Below are positions 1-10,600 of a DNA stretch of 64,000 nucleotides, piece by piece (within the stretch, counting starts at the first letter, position 1; each line of letters starts with the position of its first letter). Source of the stretch: Symbiodinium natans (Eukaryota; Sar; Dinophyceae; Suessiales; Symbiodiniaceae); contig CAJNDS010002645.1 in NCBI GenBank assembly GCA_905221605.1, forward strand, positions 64,001 through 128,000, in the 5' to 3' direction. Below the pieces are notes generated by a model. The model did not search any database. It was not told the origin of the DNA and saw only the letters and a program-made list of their open reading frames with translations. A program made the translations under genes and the position numbers.

Positions 1-59
1 TCTGGAAGACATTGCATCCTTGCTGTAGCGTCTCGGGAGCTGTCGCTTGCGGATTGCCG

Positions 60-520
60 CAACGGCGGCCGCCAAGACTGGAACGGGCATTGGGGCAACA
101 AGCAGGCTTTGTCAAAGGCTCGTCTTGATCCAAAAGGCTACATCCAGCATGCCAAGGTTCATCTGAAAAGACCAATTCTGATCAGATTCGCATCCTCCAA
201 AAACATCCAGGCCTTGCCTGAAGCCTAGAACACGGTCCCATGCGCCTGAAGTCTGAAGCAATTACCATCGCATGGCCGCTTCGCGTCAACTCGAAACCTG
301 GTCTCTTTTTCAGCGTGTCGCCACATGGAGTGTCTGCTCAGAGCCCATTCTTAGGGCCTGCGGAACGTGAGTGCCTCAACGCCGGAAAACTCCACCATGC
401 TCATGGTGCAGGAATGATATAATCCACTTCACATGATCATCACTCAGCACCGGCTCGCGGCACACCTACAAGACCGGACCAGGAAAACGTGGTCGGCCAG
501 CCTTGCACTTAACAAGATCC
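60..520. repeat. Direct repeat, copy A (partner at 801-1260)
   Basis: This stretch recurs almost unchanged 741 bases further on. The match starts at 'caacggcggccgcc' and runs to about 510, after which the copies drift, although 'agatattgtc' and 'gcaacttcgact' are still shared. It includes the reverse complement of the first ten or so codons of the Ala/Val/Gly-rich frame described at 550-831, so what was duplicated is apparently the 5' part and upstream region of that gene. In copy A those codons continue leftwards into different sequence and out of the window. Confidence 0.85.
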
Positions 521-549
521 AAGATATTGTCCGCAACTTCGACTCGACG

Positions 550-831
550 CTATGACCAGCCCCCAAGACTCCTTTCTGTTGAGCTTTGCTTGCCACTCAC
601 AATCTTCGCTACCGCATTTGACGCACTGGCACCTGCTGAGGCCAGGCCGACGACCTGGACCGTGCCCACCGCCTTGTCCGCGGTCGCATTCACGGCCTGC
701 GTCGCCTCAGCCATGGCCAACGCCGCGTCTTTGGCGTTCTTGCCACCTACAGCAACTCCAACACCGACTCCAGTACCGCCAACAGCAGCTCCGACGCTAG
801 CAACGGCGGCCGCCAAGACTGGAGCGGGCAT
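550..831 (-). CDS. Small Ala/Val/Gly-rich protein or exon, unknown function
   Basis: A 93-codon frame with a true ATG (829-831) and a TAG stop. The N-terminal half is strongly Ala/Val/Gly-rich (VLAAAVASVGAAVGG, then VGVGVAVGGKNAKDAA) and the rest contains many Ala, Val and Ser residues. This could be a membrane-inserting or amphipathic segment, but there is no recognisable domain. The first codons lie inside the 741-bp-spaced direct repeat, so a second start with the same opening (MPVPVLAAAVAA) occurs near position 91 on the same strand and reads off the left edge. That suggests two tandem paralogues sharing a duplicated 5' region. It may be one exon of a longer gene. Coding status rests only on composition and the duplicated start. 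Confidence 0.35.
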   Translation of the reverse strand: MPAPVLAAAVASVGAAVGGTGVGVGVAVGGKNAKDAALAMAEATQAVNATADKAVGTVQVVGLASAGASASNAVAKIVSGKQSSTERSLGGWS

Positions 832-1260
832 TGGGGCAACAAGCAGGCTTTGTCAAAGGCTCGTCTTGATCCAAAAGGCTACATCCAGCATGCCAAGGTT
901 CATCTGAAAAGACCAATTCTGATCAGATTCGCATCCTCCAAAAACATCCAGGCCTTGCCTGAAGCCTAGAACACGGTCCCATGCGCCTGAAGTCTGAAGC
1001 AATTACCATCGCATGGCCGCTTCGCGTCAACTCGAAACCTGGTCTCTTTTTCAGCGTGTCGCCACATGGAGTGTCTGCTCAGAGCCCATTCTTAGGGCCT
1101 GCGGAACGTGAGTGCCTCAACGCCGGAAAACTCCACCATGCTCATGGTGCAGGAATGATATAATCCACTTCACATGATCATCACTCAGCACCGGCTCGCG
1201 GCACACCTACAAGACCGGACCAGGAAAACGTGGTCGGCCAGCCTTGCACTTAAAAAGATC
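801..1260. repeat. Direct repeat, copy B (partner at 60-520)
   Basis: Near-identical to 60-520 at an offset of 741 bases, with small differences at the right end where copy B has an extra 'ctaacatct'. Both copies contain the same short plus-strand frame of 60 codons; its conservation is explained by the duplication and is not evidence of coding. Confidence 0.85.
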
Positions 1261-1443
1261 CAGCTAACATCTAGATATTGTCAGCAACTTCGACTAATCG
1301 GAGGGAAACCAGTATCCACATGCTGAAGCTTAGCGACATCATCAATAGCCAGAAGACGTGACATTTGCGCTACGAAGAAGAGCATCACAAAAGCGATAGA
1401 GAAGTTCCTGAGCAAATTGTTCTGCTGCTCACACTCACGCCTC

Positions 1444-3189
1444 TCAAGGAGTTCGAGACCTGCGCGACCGATTTCGCCGAGCGCTTCCCTTGATTCCCGG
1501 ATGTTCTGGCCAGGCGGGCATCTTGGGCTTCATGGACTCGTGCCCACCAACCGCTTCAAAGAAACCATCTATGATGACTTTGCTTGCCCACCAGTCCGCA
1601 CAGGCCTTCTCCCAGGCCTTAAGTTCCGTTTCCGAACATTGGGCCTGTGCAGATGTGTGCGACTCAGAGCGCCACGGCTGAAATCCGAGCTGAAACTGGC
1701 CGATCTCCTTGCTGTGTTCCGATTCCAACATCTGACGTGGTGAGCAAGACATGAGCTCTTCCATCGGTTTGGTGGCTGTGTAGATGAACTCTTTACTGAG
1801 AGCTTCCGACAAGTGATTTTTAACTGTTGCATTGACCAAATTCGCCTCCTTTTCCTCGGAAAACACCTCGGGAGACACGGAGAACTCCACATAGCAACTT
1901 TCTCCAAGACGAGCTAGGAAGCTTGTGACACATCCGTTGTTTCCTGTCATCGCAAACTTCCAGCCTGCGGATGTGTTCAAGTTGCTCATGATGAATTCCA
2001 AAACATTGCCTTCAGTTGGTTCTTCTGTAATGCCCCGGTGGGGCTGCTGTGTTTGGCTCCCGAACAATCCTGCCACGCCGGTCATCATGAAGGTCCGTAT
2101 CTTCCTGCGATGTCCGTGCTCTTTCAGAGACTCTGCCTTTCTGTCTGTCAGAAGTTGGACCACCTCGGAGCTATCATCCAGGAAACACCTCGCAAACATC
2201 TCCGCACAGTGGTTGCAGTTGAACAGCTCGGAATCATAATCGTTTTTCTGGATCGTGAGCCTGGTCCACAGGTAGAACACGCGTCGTAGTGGCAGTGGAT
2301 TTTGCAGATTTTCCATTCTGCTGTACCGTTGGTTACGAAGTCTTTGCAAACTCGCAGTCTTCAGAACAAGGGCTGTCAGTGCGTCCTGTCCAAACTCAAG
2401 CTTCAGACTGTCTTTTCCAATCACGAAATAGATTGCAGCATGTAGATAGTTCTCCTTGGGCAGCGATATTGAGGTCATTTGGACACCAACCGCCGTCACA
2501 TTGGCGGCTATCACTACCTCTTCAATCAAGGGCAAATTCTCAGGATATTCCGGCGCCACATGAATGCACAGCGCACGAAAAGTATCACCCCTGTATCCGC
2601 TGTGATTCAACCCCTGCATCGCCAAACCCTTCACAGCCTTTGCGGATCTCGACTTACGCAACACGGATTGCAATTGTGGAGGCAGGAGATAGGTGGTCAC
2701 AAGCCATTGCCCCCCTTTCCAGACTACTGCCGCGCCAGCTTTACACAGGAAGTCCTTGGAAAAAATTTGTTGCCACCACGTCAGTGTCTCACCAGCTTCG
2801 GATTTATTGTCCATTGCGCAGAGCAGACTCACCGCTATGTCGCGTTGGCTGCAACTTGGCTCCTTGTTGATGTGAGGATCTTTCATAGCTTGGAGAAACT
2901 GCTCAAGGCCATCTTGTTGCTGGAACTTGCTCGAAGTCACCGGAATCCACTTGCAAGTCGCGCTCTTCCTCTTTAGCCAATCCCCTGAATCGAAGACTGA
3001 TCCCTCCTCTCGTGGGAAGCTTCCATGAGGCTGGTGACGTTGCAGTTCCGGCTCTTTTCCCGGGATGAAACGGCAATATGCTTCCGCACCGTCTTGGAGC
3101 TCTAGATGCAACCACTCAGTGTCATGGTCTGGCTTTACAAAGACTGCTTTCGTGTTCTTGGTGTTCAACTTGGTGTTCACCGCCCGCAT
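1444..3189 (-). CDS. Unrecognised protein, about 580 residues, probable host gene
   Basis: A long uninterrupted minus-strand frame. It stays open upstream to 3303, but no ATG lies there. The first ATG is at 3189 and gives a protein beginning MRAVNTKLNTKNTKAVF, which I take as the start or as the first residues of a later exon. The product is hydrophilic, with no signal peptide and no clear membrane segment. It has scattered Cys/His pairs (for example FNCNHCAEMFARCF) but no complete zinc-finger spacing that I can name. The C terminus is basic and Arg/Ser-rich (GSARRNRSRRSRTP), which could be a nuclear signal. I do not recognise the family. Its unbroken length in GC-rich DNA makes it the best-supported host gene in the left part of the window. 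Confidence 0.6.
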   Translation of the reverse strand: MRAVNTKLNTKNTKAVFVKPDHDTEWLHLELQDGAEAYCRFIPGKEPELQRHQPHGSFPREEGSVFDSGDWLKRKSATCKWIPVTSSKFQQQDGLEQFLQAMKDPHINKEPSCSQRDIAVSLLCAMDNKSEAGETLTWWQQIFSKDFLCKAGAAVVWKGGQWLVTTYLLPPQLQSVLRKSRSAKAVKGLAMQGLNHSGYRGDTFRALCIHVAPEYPENLPLIEEVVIAANVTAVGVQMTSISLPKENYLHAAIYFVIGKDSLKLEFGQDALTALVLKTASLQRLRNQRYSRMENLQNPLPLRRVFYLWTRLTIQKNDYDSELFNCNHCAEMFARCFLDDSSEVVQLLTDRKAESLKEHGHRRKIRTFMMTGVAGLFGSQTQQPHRGITEEPTEGNVLEFIMSNLNTSAGWKFAMTGNNGCVTSFLARLGESCYVEFSVSPEVFSEEKEANLVNATVKNHLSEALSKEFIYTATKPMEELMSCSPRQMLESEHSKEIGQFQLGFQPWRSESHTSAQAQCSETELKAWEKACADWWASKVIIDGFFEAVGGHESMKPKMPAWPEHPGIKGSARRNRSRRSRTP

Positions 3190-3397
3190 GGCTCGGCCAA
3201 GGCGGAGGAGTAGTAGCAGATTACTGCTGTGAGCTGGTGTGAAAAGCTGACAACATAATTTCGACGTGACCCGATTGTGTCCCTGAGTCCTGCTGGCAGC
3301 CACATAGCTGTTGAGTCAAATCCCTTGCAGTGAGTGCTTTTGTCCACGAGCCTTGGTCACACAAGTGAAATCTCAATCCCAATCCAAGGCTGAAGCT

Positions 3398-3649
3398 TCA
3401 GAAATTGGCGCTTGGAGCGACATGCTTGACTGAGTTAATCAGATTTTGACCACGCCAAGCTTCAGCAAGCTTTCCCTGCCGCAGCGAAAGCTGAAGCAGC
3501 TCGCCTGTCATGGCTTTGCATGTTGACGCATCCCTCGTCTGGGCTCGGGGCTTCATCAGCATGTCGTGTAGCCACTGAGCACTTTGCGGTATCTTCGGAT
3601 CTTGCCTGTTCATGTGAGCAAGGCTTAAGAGCGAATCGAATGATTGCAC
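3398..3649 (-). CDS. Exon-like frame upstream of the 580-residue gene
   Basis: An 83-codon frame with protein-like composition (for example AQWLHDMLMKPRAQ, then LQLSLRQGKLAEAW) ending just upstream of the large gene on the same strand. It overlaps another exon-like frame at 3625-3915 in a different phase, with a GTGAGG donor-like site between them. It may be a 5' exon of the downstream gene or part of a separate small gene; I could not find a convincing splice into 3189. Function unknown. Confidence 0.2.
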   Translation of the reverse strand: MQSFDSLLSLAHMNRQDPKIPQSAQWLHDMLMKPRAQTRDASTCKAMTGELLQLSLRQGKLAEAWRGQNLINSVKHVAPSANF

Positions 3650-4491
3650 GTGTGCGGCCTCACCACTGTCTGGACCAGCTGGCTAAGGAACGGGGCTTTG
3701 CCCACATGCGCCGTCAGCCTCAGACACAGCAGGATGGAAAACATGCAGCGCTTGTAACAAATCTTGGTGCAACGAAGACGAGAACCAAATCGCCCACCAC
3801 TCCAATTGCCGCCTGATTCAATCTCTACAGAGCACAGAAGCACACGCAGCAGCGTGCAAGGAGTGATTCGACCTTGATGACAGGCAGTTGCCTCCACGCC
3901 GAAAGTTTTGGTCATTTCCGCCCTCGCCCGCTAGGCGGGCTTCCGAGGTGTTTTTTGCCAGCACCACTGTTTCTGAAGCCCAGTGAACCCGATCTCTCTG
4001 GCGTTCGAGGGGAGGTTGCTATTTTCGATTGTAAGGTTCCGGGGCGCTCGCTCACTCCCAAACCCGATAGCCTCAAAACCATCTCAGAGCACAGAGCAGT
4101 CAGGGGTTGCTGAATTTGAGAATTGGGCCCTTTTAAATTATCAGTATCCGAAACATGCCATATCCTGTCATGCGTAGCTGGTAGCCGGGTAGCCAAAGCA
4201 AGAAACCCTCTCTGAGGTTGAGGACTACCATACGCAAGCCACTCTATTCCGCTTTGTGTCTTTGTGGTCTGCTGCTGCTGTTGTGTTGCGTGGCAACCGG
4301 CAACTTGCCCAGGTGACTTGTTCTGCTTTGGGTTTTATTTTTCCTAAGCATAATATGACACAGTATGAGCCATCCTTACGAGGTTACAGGGACCTCACCT
4401 CCCTCACCCTTTGCATGCCAAGGGCTGTTGCGTCGCTGGTGGCTGGTGGATCCGCCTCAGGAGCTGCAAGGCAACTTCCGACTCAGGCAGC
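3650..4491. other. Intergenic, no gene seen
   Basis: Only short overlapping frames in all phases and no repeat longer than a few tens of bases. I see nothing I can name here apart from the possible upstream exon at 3625-3915 on the minus strand. Confidence 0.4.
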
Positions 4492-6546
4492 CTACAGGTT
4501 TCCCAGACCCTGACCATTGCGATTCCTGAGGTTTTCGAGCACGGCATGCGCCATGTGCAGCAGGCGCTCGCGCGCCCAATCCCGCTCAGGGAGCATAACT
4601 TCCTGCTTGCTTCTGCCTGCTTCAGCCAGGAAGTGGCATAACCAGGCGTGCGGCCTGGGACCTTCCACAAGCCACCGAGGATTCTTGCGACAGATGACGG
4701 GCAGTGTATCTCGGCAGAGCTGCAGCCTGTTGTTGCTGGTGCGGTTAACAAGCGCCTGGAAGCAAGACTCTGAAACGGCTTCCGTTGCTTCCACGCTCTG
4801 CCACAAGCCAAGCCAGAATTCCTTGACTGCTAACCACTTCTCGTCCGAGGGACAACGCTCCAAGAGCTGAGCACAAGCGGAGGACTGAACTAATTCAGGA
4901 GCAAACATCACCACCTCCTGGGCAGCAAGCACGAGCTCCTTGTTCAGCACCGCGTCCAGCCCGTGCCGGCTTTCTGACAATGAGTGTTGCACATCGTGCG
5001 TGAGGAGATGGTTCAAGTATGTCGGATTCGAGGTGCTGAAGGTGTGGCGTCGGAGTCTCATCACGTGTCCCAGTTCCATGGGTATAGGGCACCTTGCGAC
5101 CTCAGGCCACTGCGCGAAGAGCATTCTTGTGACTGCTGCAGGACAGCTGTTGACTGCAGCCATCTGGGCAGGATAAACGGGACCATGTGTTTGGCCCTTG
5201 CCTCCTTTGCCTAGACCTCCCTTTCCTCCCTTGCCAGGATTCTGCTGGGCTGCAATGGGGTGCTGCGCAGCGCCGGCAAGCTTCTGGAGTAGGCGTCGCA
5301 CCTCCGCGGGCCGCGCTGAGGGTCCTCTGTCCAGCTCCTCCTCCAGCATTTCCCGCATCTCCATCTGCGACTCCTCCTCGTGGCTTGTGGTCAATCCAAA
5401 CTCTGCAAGAAATGCTGACCGCACGTCGTGGGAGATTGGGCTGGGGGTCTCGCCTGTGTGCCCAGAATTAAGGACTGCGATGGGGGGAAGGGGGGGGGCC
5501 GGGACAGGGTACATCTGATGAACAGCCCAAGGATCCTGGTTGGCCCAAGGATCATACGTTGCATCGCCATGGGCATAACAGGGCGCCTGGGCTGTGCGCT
5601 CCAACATCGGTGATCCAACAGTTCGCCGAATAGCCCTCAGGGCGACAAGCTTTCCTGAAGGCTCCAGTTCTGCCAATCGCCGCCACAGCTTCGCGGACTT
5701 CACGGAGCACGTGGGCCGCTGTAGCGCTTCCAACAATGTGGCGGACGTAACCAGATCCGGCCTGATCTCCACCAGCCTTTCCAGCAGCGCTTCCGGCGCG
5801 CCAAGTCGGAGGCAAACATGCAGTAGGCCATCCGCATCCGCAAAAGGACGTGTCTTGCAGGCTTGCGCTACGCCAGTGTGTCCCAGCTTTTGCAAAAGCT
5901 GCAGGGAGGGGCGCAAGTTGGATCTCAGGGCTTGTTGCGGCTGAGCGAGAGCTAGCAGGGCATCAAAGACTGCAAGACTGTGGCCAGAAGCCAAGGCCAG
6001 GAACACCGGCTCAGCACTGCTGGGCCGTGGTCGCGTTGCCGCATCGGGATTGTGCTTGAGCAAGCACAGAGCGATCTCAGCCGGGCAGCCGTAGAACAAG
6101 GCCCACCAGAGCAGGAACTCACCATTCACCAGCACCTTTGCACATGACGCATGTTGCTCCACATCCTCTGCAGCGGCGTTGGTCCATGGCCCTTCCTGCA
6201 TTTGTTTGAACAAGCTGTCTGCTGCCAGAACCACGTTTATGCCTTCGGAGATGTCCTCTGCTCGAAGCGGCTCCTTAGCCCCGAGCCCAAGCTGATGCCG
6301 GAGCACTGCGCAGCCTTTAGGGTCCGCATCAGCAAAGGCGGACAGCAAGCCCTGGTCCCCTGAGACCAGTTCCGGTAAGCTTGGTGCGTGTAGAAAGAGC
6401 AGAGAAGTCGCGGTAAGGCCAAGGTGTCTGCTTGGCTGATGACGGAGGGGTCCAGCAACATCGACTGCTTCAGCACTCGTTTCACAGGCCCAGCGCCGAA
6501 GACCTCTGGATTGGAGAGGAGGATGTGGAGCAAATTGCCCTGCCAA
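4492..6546 (-). CDS. Ankyrin-like repeat protein, C-terminal part
   Basis: A long open frame without an ATG at its upstream end (it opens with TTG), so it should be joined to the overlapping frame at 6237-7277. Helix-turn-helix units of ankyrin character are visible (FLLWWALFYGCPAEIALCLL; PVFLALASGHSLAVFDALLA; GLLHVCLRLGAPEALLERLV). They are followed by a Pro-rich linker, an acidic stretch (EMREMLEEELD) and a Gly-Lys linker (GKGGKGGLGKGGKG). The C-terminal ~230 residues are mostly helical with no recognised domain. Ankyrin repeats mediate protein-protein contacts; the partner cannot be inferred. Roughly the first 45 residues of this frame look like out-of-frame reading of the neighbour, so the true crossover is probably at about 6380-6430. 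An unseen intron, a one-base assembly error or a real frameshift would each explain it. Confidence 0.55.
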   Translation of the reverse strand: MAGQFAPHPPLQSRGLRRWACETSAEAVDVAGPLRHQPSRHLGLTATSLLFLHAPSLPELVSGDQGLLSAFADADPKGCAVLRHQLGLGAKEPLRAEDISEGINVVLAADSLFKQMQEGPWTNAAAEDVEQHASCAKVLVNGEFLLWWALFYGCPAEIALCLLKHNPDAATRPRPSSAEPVFLALASGHSLAVFDALLALAQPQQALRSNLRPSLQLLQKLGHTGVAQACKTRPFADADGLLHVCLRLGAPEALLERLVEIRPDLVTSATLLEALQRPTCSVKSAKLWRRLAELEPSGKLVALRAIRRTVGSPMLERTAQAPCYAHGDATYDPWANQDPWAVHQMYPVPAPPLPPIAVLNSGHTGETPSPISHDVRSAFLAEFGLTTSHEEESQMEMREMLEEELDRGPSARPAEVRRLLQKLAGAAQHPIAAQQNPGKGGKGGLGKGGKGQTHGPVYPAQMAAVNSCPAAVTRMLFAQWPEVARCPIPMELGHVMRLRRHTFSTSNPTYLNHLLTHDVQHSLSESRHGLDAVLNKELVLAAQEVVMFAPELVQSSACAQLLERCPSDEKWLAVKEFWLGLWQSVEATEAVSESCFQALVNRTSNNRLQLCRDTLPVICRKNPRWLVEGPRPHAWLCHFLAEAGRSKQEVMLPERDWARERLLHMAHAVLENLRNRNGQGLGNL

Positions 6547-7277
6547 CTCTTTTCTGATCCTCTTGCAGTGGTGCTCAGTGTACTTGTAACCGCTGCAGGG
6601 AATGCTTCCATCAAGCTGTCAATGATCTGTGACGGCGCATTCGCACACAGGGCATAGTGCAGCGGCATCACACCTTGTGTTGAGCTTGTGCCCAGTTCCC
6701 AGAGCGACGGAACTTTCGGACACTGCTTGTGAGCCTCAGGCACAAGGCTATCCTCAGATTGGAAAGGCCGCACATGCGGCCTGGTGCAAGAGGAACTGTG
6801 AGCGGCAAGAGGCAGTGCCTTGCCAGCCCCCTTGCACTTCCAGGAGGGGTTAAAGTGCCAGTTCCTCTGGAGCAAATTAAACAAATGCAAGGGGAGGGGC
6901 ATGGCTGCGGCAGCGGGCTGCAACTTCAGCAATGCGCAGGTCAGTGCTGCAGGAAAGCGAAGATGGAGAGCTGCATGAAGAGGCACGTCGTGGGATGTTC
7001 GGCCATCTGATGGTGGAACGATCTCCTGACAGAGGCAAGCTGGGGACACAGCCTGCGCTGCTTGCAGGAATGCATCCGGATCAATGGATATTGGGGGCTG
7101 CTGGAAGAAGAGCCGAAAGTCTTGGATTGTCTCGGCCGTTGTGCTACTGCTGGCAGTGCTACTGCTGGCAGTGCCATGCTGCATCTGCAGGAAGGCCTGC
7201 AAGACATCATCGTGCGTCCCGAGCCTGCTGGCAGCATCCAGTGCTCTTGCTAGGCCAGATCTAGATGCTTCGCACAT
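6237..7277 (-). CDS. Ankyrin-like repeat protein, middle part
   Basis: This frame is in a different phase from 4492-6546 and overlaps it by about 300 bases. First ATG at 7277. It carries further ankyrin-like units (VPLHAALHLRFPAALTCALL; MPLHYALCANAPSQIIDSLM; GNLLHILLSNPEVFGAGPVK). A helical segment precedes them (ARALDAASRLGTHDDVLQAF), with a Ser/Thr-rich linker between. The last ~50 residues of the frame look non-coding, which is where reading passes to the other frame. Together with the frames on either side this makes one gene of roughly 1,100 residues. Both frame changes are in the same direction, which fits either two short introns or two losses of one base of the same kind. Confidence 0.5.
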   Translation of the reverse strand: MCEASRSGLARALDAASRLGTHDDVLQAFLQMQHGTASSSTASSSTTAETIQDFRLFFQQPPISIDPDAFLQAAQAVSPACLCQEIVPPSDGRTSHDVPLHAALHLRFPAALTCALLKLQPAAAAMPLPLHLFNLLQRNWHFNPSWKCKGAGKALPLAAHSSSCTRPHVRPFQSEDSLVPEAHKQCPKVPSLWELGTSSTQGVMPLHYALCANAPSQIIDSLMEAFPAAVTSTLSTTARGSEKSWQGNLLHILLSNPEVFGAGPVKRVLKQSMLLDPSVISQADTLALPRLLCSFYTHQAYRNWSQGTRACCPPLLMRTLKAAQCSGISLGSGLRSRFEQRTSPKA

Positions 7278-7609
7278 TGCTCCAGGACGGTCAGAAGAGA
7301 TCTCGGGTGATCTCGGGCAACAACGGCTAAACGAATCAACTCGGCATGGGACTCTCCAATCAAAGTGCTGTCTGCACAAATGTGCTCCATGTAGCCGTCA
7401 CTTCCAGGAACCCCAAGGTCACATATTACTGCTTGGCAGTAATGTCTGGTCCAACACCCTGTTGACTCACTAAGCCGAAGTCTTCGACGGATCTCTCTTG
7501 CAAGGCAATGCAGATCACTGAAAGTTCGTTTCGCCTTGGCCCTCATTAGAGAAGCGGTGGCTAGCAACCCAAGTGAAGATCTGCCACACCGAGAACCCAA
7601 TTGCGACAT
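7250..7609 (-). CDS. Probable N-terminal exon of the ankyrin-like gene
   Basis: A true ATG at 7609 opens a 119-codon frame. Its later part reads like a helical repeat (HAELIRLAVVARDHPRSLL) and stops at 7250, inside the start of the next frame. The protein sense continues naturally into that frame (ARALDAASRLG), so I read this as the first exon of the same gene. The start is unproven, because dinoflagellate transcripts are trans-spliced and no leader acceptor can be assigned by eye. Confidence 0.35.
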   Translation of the reverse strand: MSQLGSRCGRSSLGLLATASLMRAKAKRTFSDLHCLAREIRRRLRLSESTGCWTRHYCQAVICDLGVPGSDGYMEHICADSTLIGESHAELIRLAVVARDHPRSLLTVLEQCAKHLDLA

Positions 7610-10600
7610 CTACACTTCGGTGCTTTGGCTGTGGAACGGTGAGCCCAGTAGGACAGACACAACAAAAACAGCGCACGACATCCCCAGCTCCAGGCCTCGG
7701 TCCCTCAGCGCACGTCGGCCAGGAGCGACACATGGCACGGAGACATGCACATACCCCTACAGCCCCTACACCCCCCTAATTACTAAAGCCCTAGATCCCG
7801 AGGGCCCTGCATCACCCTCCGTGGAGCTAGAATACCGTGCCATGGCTTCACGCCGAAGATGTTGCCGCGCAGCTGCTGTTACTGTGGGCTAGTATCACTG
7901 AATGACCCGCATGACAGAAGGTTGCTTGGCACGCATGTGTAGGTTTCCAAGTCAGCACGTGAGGCCTGCAGTGGTCTAAAGGGTCTGGGTAGGAACCTCG
8001 ACCCCAATACCCGCACCGACAAAAGAGATTTTATTATAAAGCACATGTAACACATTTGAGTGACAGAATGGAATGAATTCCTCCCTTTGTCGCTCGCAAT
8101 GCCTCATCAACAGTCTGCGCCATGGAAACACTGTACAGGTCAGCACATCCTGTTGTCTAAAGCAGGAGCAACAAATGCTGGGAAGCTAAGAAGCTATCTC
8201 AGATTTGGGATTCTTTGGGCTTTTGATTGCTGGCCTAGAGCTGGCAAAAGCTTCCTATCCGCTCTTTCGTCAGAGGGGTCCTCTTTGCGCGACCTCTCGC
8301 CTGCGCGATAGCATGGCCACTAGCTTCCTACACACGCTGCAAGAAATGCAGGGGCTTCCCGTCCTCTGTAGTCGCGCAACAAGCTCGTCATCCACCACGA
8401 ACTCGCAAGCAAGTAGAAAATGCAGGGCGAGAAAAAATAGGGAACGTCAAAGAACATGGCATCATGACATGGTGGCGAGGCCATGCGAGGCCTCTTGCTT
8501 CTCTGCCGATTGCAGCCACTGCTGCCACTCCTACGAAGCAGAAGAGGATGGCTTTAACAGGAGGACCCTGCAACTAAGCAGGCCCTTTGAGTCACTGATG
8601 ATACTGGCTCTGCGCATCTCTTTGCAGTTACTTATGGTCCTCGGTGTGCTGGAGGGTCTCACGGCTGCCCACAATGATTAGCCCGCGGCCTTAGGTGTAG
8701 CATAGGCTGACAATGAAGTGCGCTACTGAGGATCTGAACATGCTACGCATGTTACAAGGACTGGACGAGCTCGGGTCAGCAACACGCAGAGGCGCTGGGG
8801 ATTCCCCACGAAACCTGTTGCGGTGCTCCCACTGCGGACCTCAAAAAGAGCAAAGCTACGTCTCGAAAAGTACATCGAATAATTGTCAGAATTATCACAT
8901 CCCTAAACCCTAAACCCTATAAACCCTAAACCCTGACCCCTGACATGCTTGTGTTGCATGGCGTGCAGGGGCAGGATGCCCAAGATTGACCAAGCGCCGC
9001 ACAGCTGAGTAGAAGACGTAGTCGCTCTCGTTGCCCTCCGAACAAAGGGAGGCCAACATTGGGCTCCAGGGAGTACTTATATTGTGGTATATGTTTCCTT
9101 CTTGCGGACTAGACCGCACTTTCTGGCTCTACAAAATGACTGCACTGTATGCTTTACATTGAGGCGTGGTCGTTGTCAACTTCCCAGGTCAAGAAGAATG
9201 TTCCAACTTGACTGGCTAAGGAGCGGCTATCGAAAGCACAAAGATCGGCTTCCGTCTACGGGAATGATCAGATTGTCAGTTCTCAGTTCATGCGCATCCC
9301 GGAATTCCACAGGCCTGGAAGCCATCCACTGTGTAGATGCGGGGATGGGGCTCCTTGCTCAAAGGATCCACGCCCTGCCTAGGCTGCTGCAAAAAAACTC
9401 CGTTTCAAGGCTTCCCCCAGCCATGCTTTGAGGCCCCGGGCTCTCGGATCATGGTGGTGCGGCCCTTCCGCATCTTCACCCTCTCCGTGGAGCTGCTTCC
9501 ATGAATCGCCTGCTGCAATTTTGCTGAGGATGTCTGCCCCAAAATGGGTTTAATTGTGTGGGTCCATGCTAGCCTCAGCCAGCAAGCTGTCCTGGGCCTT
9601 GTATGCAGTGAGCACCTCATAGCATACCCTGATGCGGAATGGCACGCACTTATGTACCAGAAACTTGCACATCGGGTTTCGTCGGCTTGCTTTCCTTTTT
9701 TAGGCCCCTGGCGCACATGCAGGACGGATCAACGGCAGCTTCCTTGCGGCAAAGCCCAGTGCATGGATAAGGCTTCTCGAGCACATCAGGCCTTGAAGCC
9801 ATGTAGCAGCTCTGCGACCTCAAACTTGATTCAGGTCCAATGGCACGAAATTGGAGGGCGGCGGATGCGCCACATCGCTGTCCAGTGCTGCTCAGTGGTT
9901 CTGGGAGTCTCACAATCTGTGCCTCCATCCTGTTATGAAGGGAGAGGCTTCCGAAGAAGGGCACCTAGTCCAACCAGGCATCGCTGGCATGCTTGTCGCA
10001 ACTTGTCGCACCGCGGGTGCTCAGCACAGCGCCAGTTTTTCCCTGCAAGTCTGGATCTCAGAGGTGTCCTTCAAACTTGCCAAATCTGACATTACAGCGC
10101 AAGCGGGTGCAGCGTGCAGCGGGCGCACCACGAAGACGACGGGATGCCCCGGGGTTCCCGCCTCTGTCGCGCAGATGCGGACAAGTGTGCTAAGCGCGCG
10201 ATGCTGTCGATATTTTCTGAAATTGCGGGATCCTACAGGTGCAAGATCTCTTGCACATAACCCACAGGCGCCGCCTTGAAAGTCAGCCCAGGCGGAAACA
10301 TGCGCTCCGCCACACCGCCGACCTCCACCTGGAACGGTCAGAAGATGAGGATCAGGGCAGACTTGGGGCGCAAGCTGGCGAGCTGCTGGCAAGCTGCAGA
10401 TGCGGCAGTTTCGAGCTGCCCTCCATAGAAGCGATGAGAGGGATACTCACCTGAAATCTACCGGCAGATCCCATTCTGATGCAAAGGAATTGGGTCAGGC
10501 TCTGGTATGCTCTTCTTGCCCTTCATGCAGGATAGGAATCCCAAGTTGTCGGCAGAGGCGCGAGTCCATGCGGTGCTGGACCTGTCGGGCAAGAACAAAA

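Noticed and set aside
240-1163. Two identical 60-codon plus-strand frames
   Set aside because: Their identity follows from the 741-bp-spaced direct repeat; neither has a recognisable feature, and the minus strand has the better frame.
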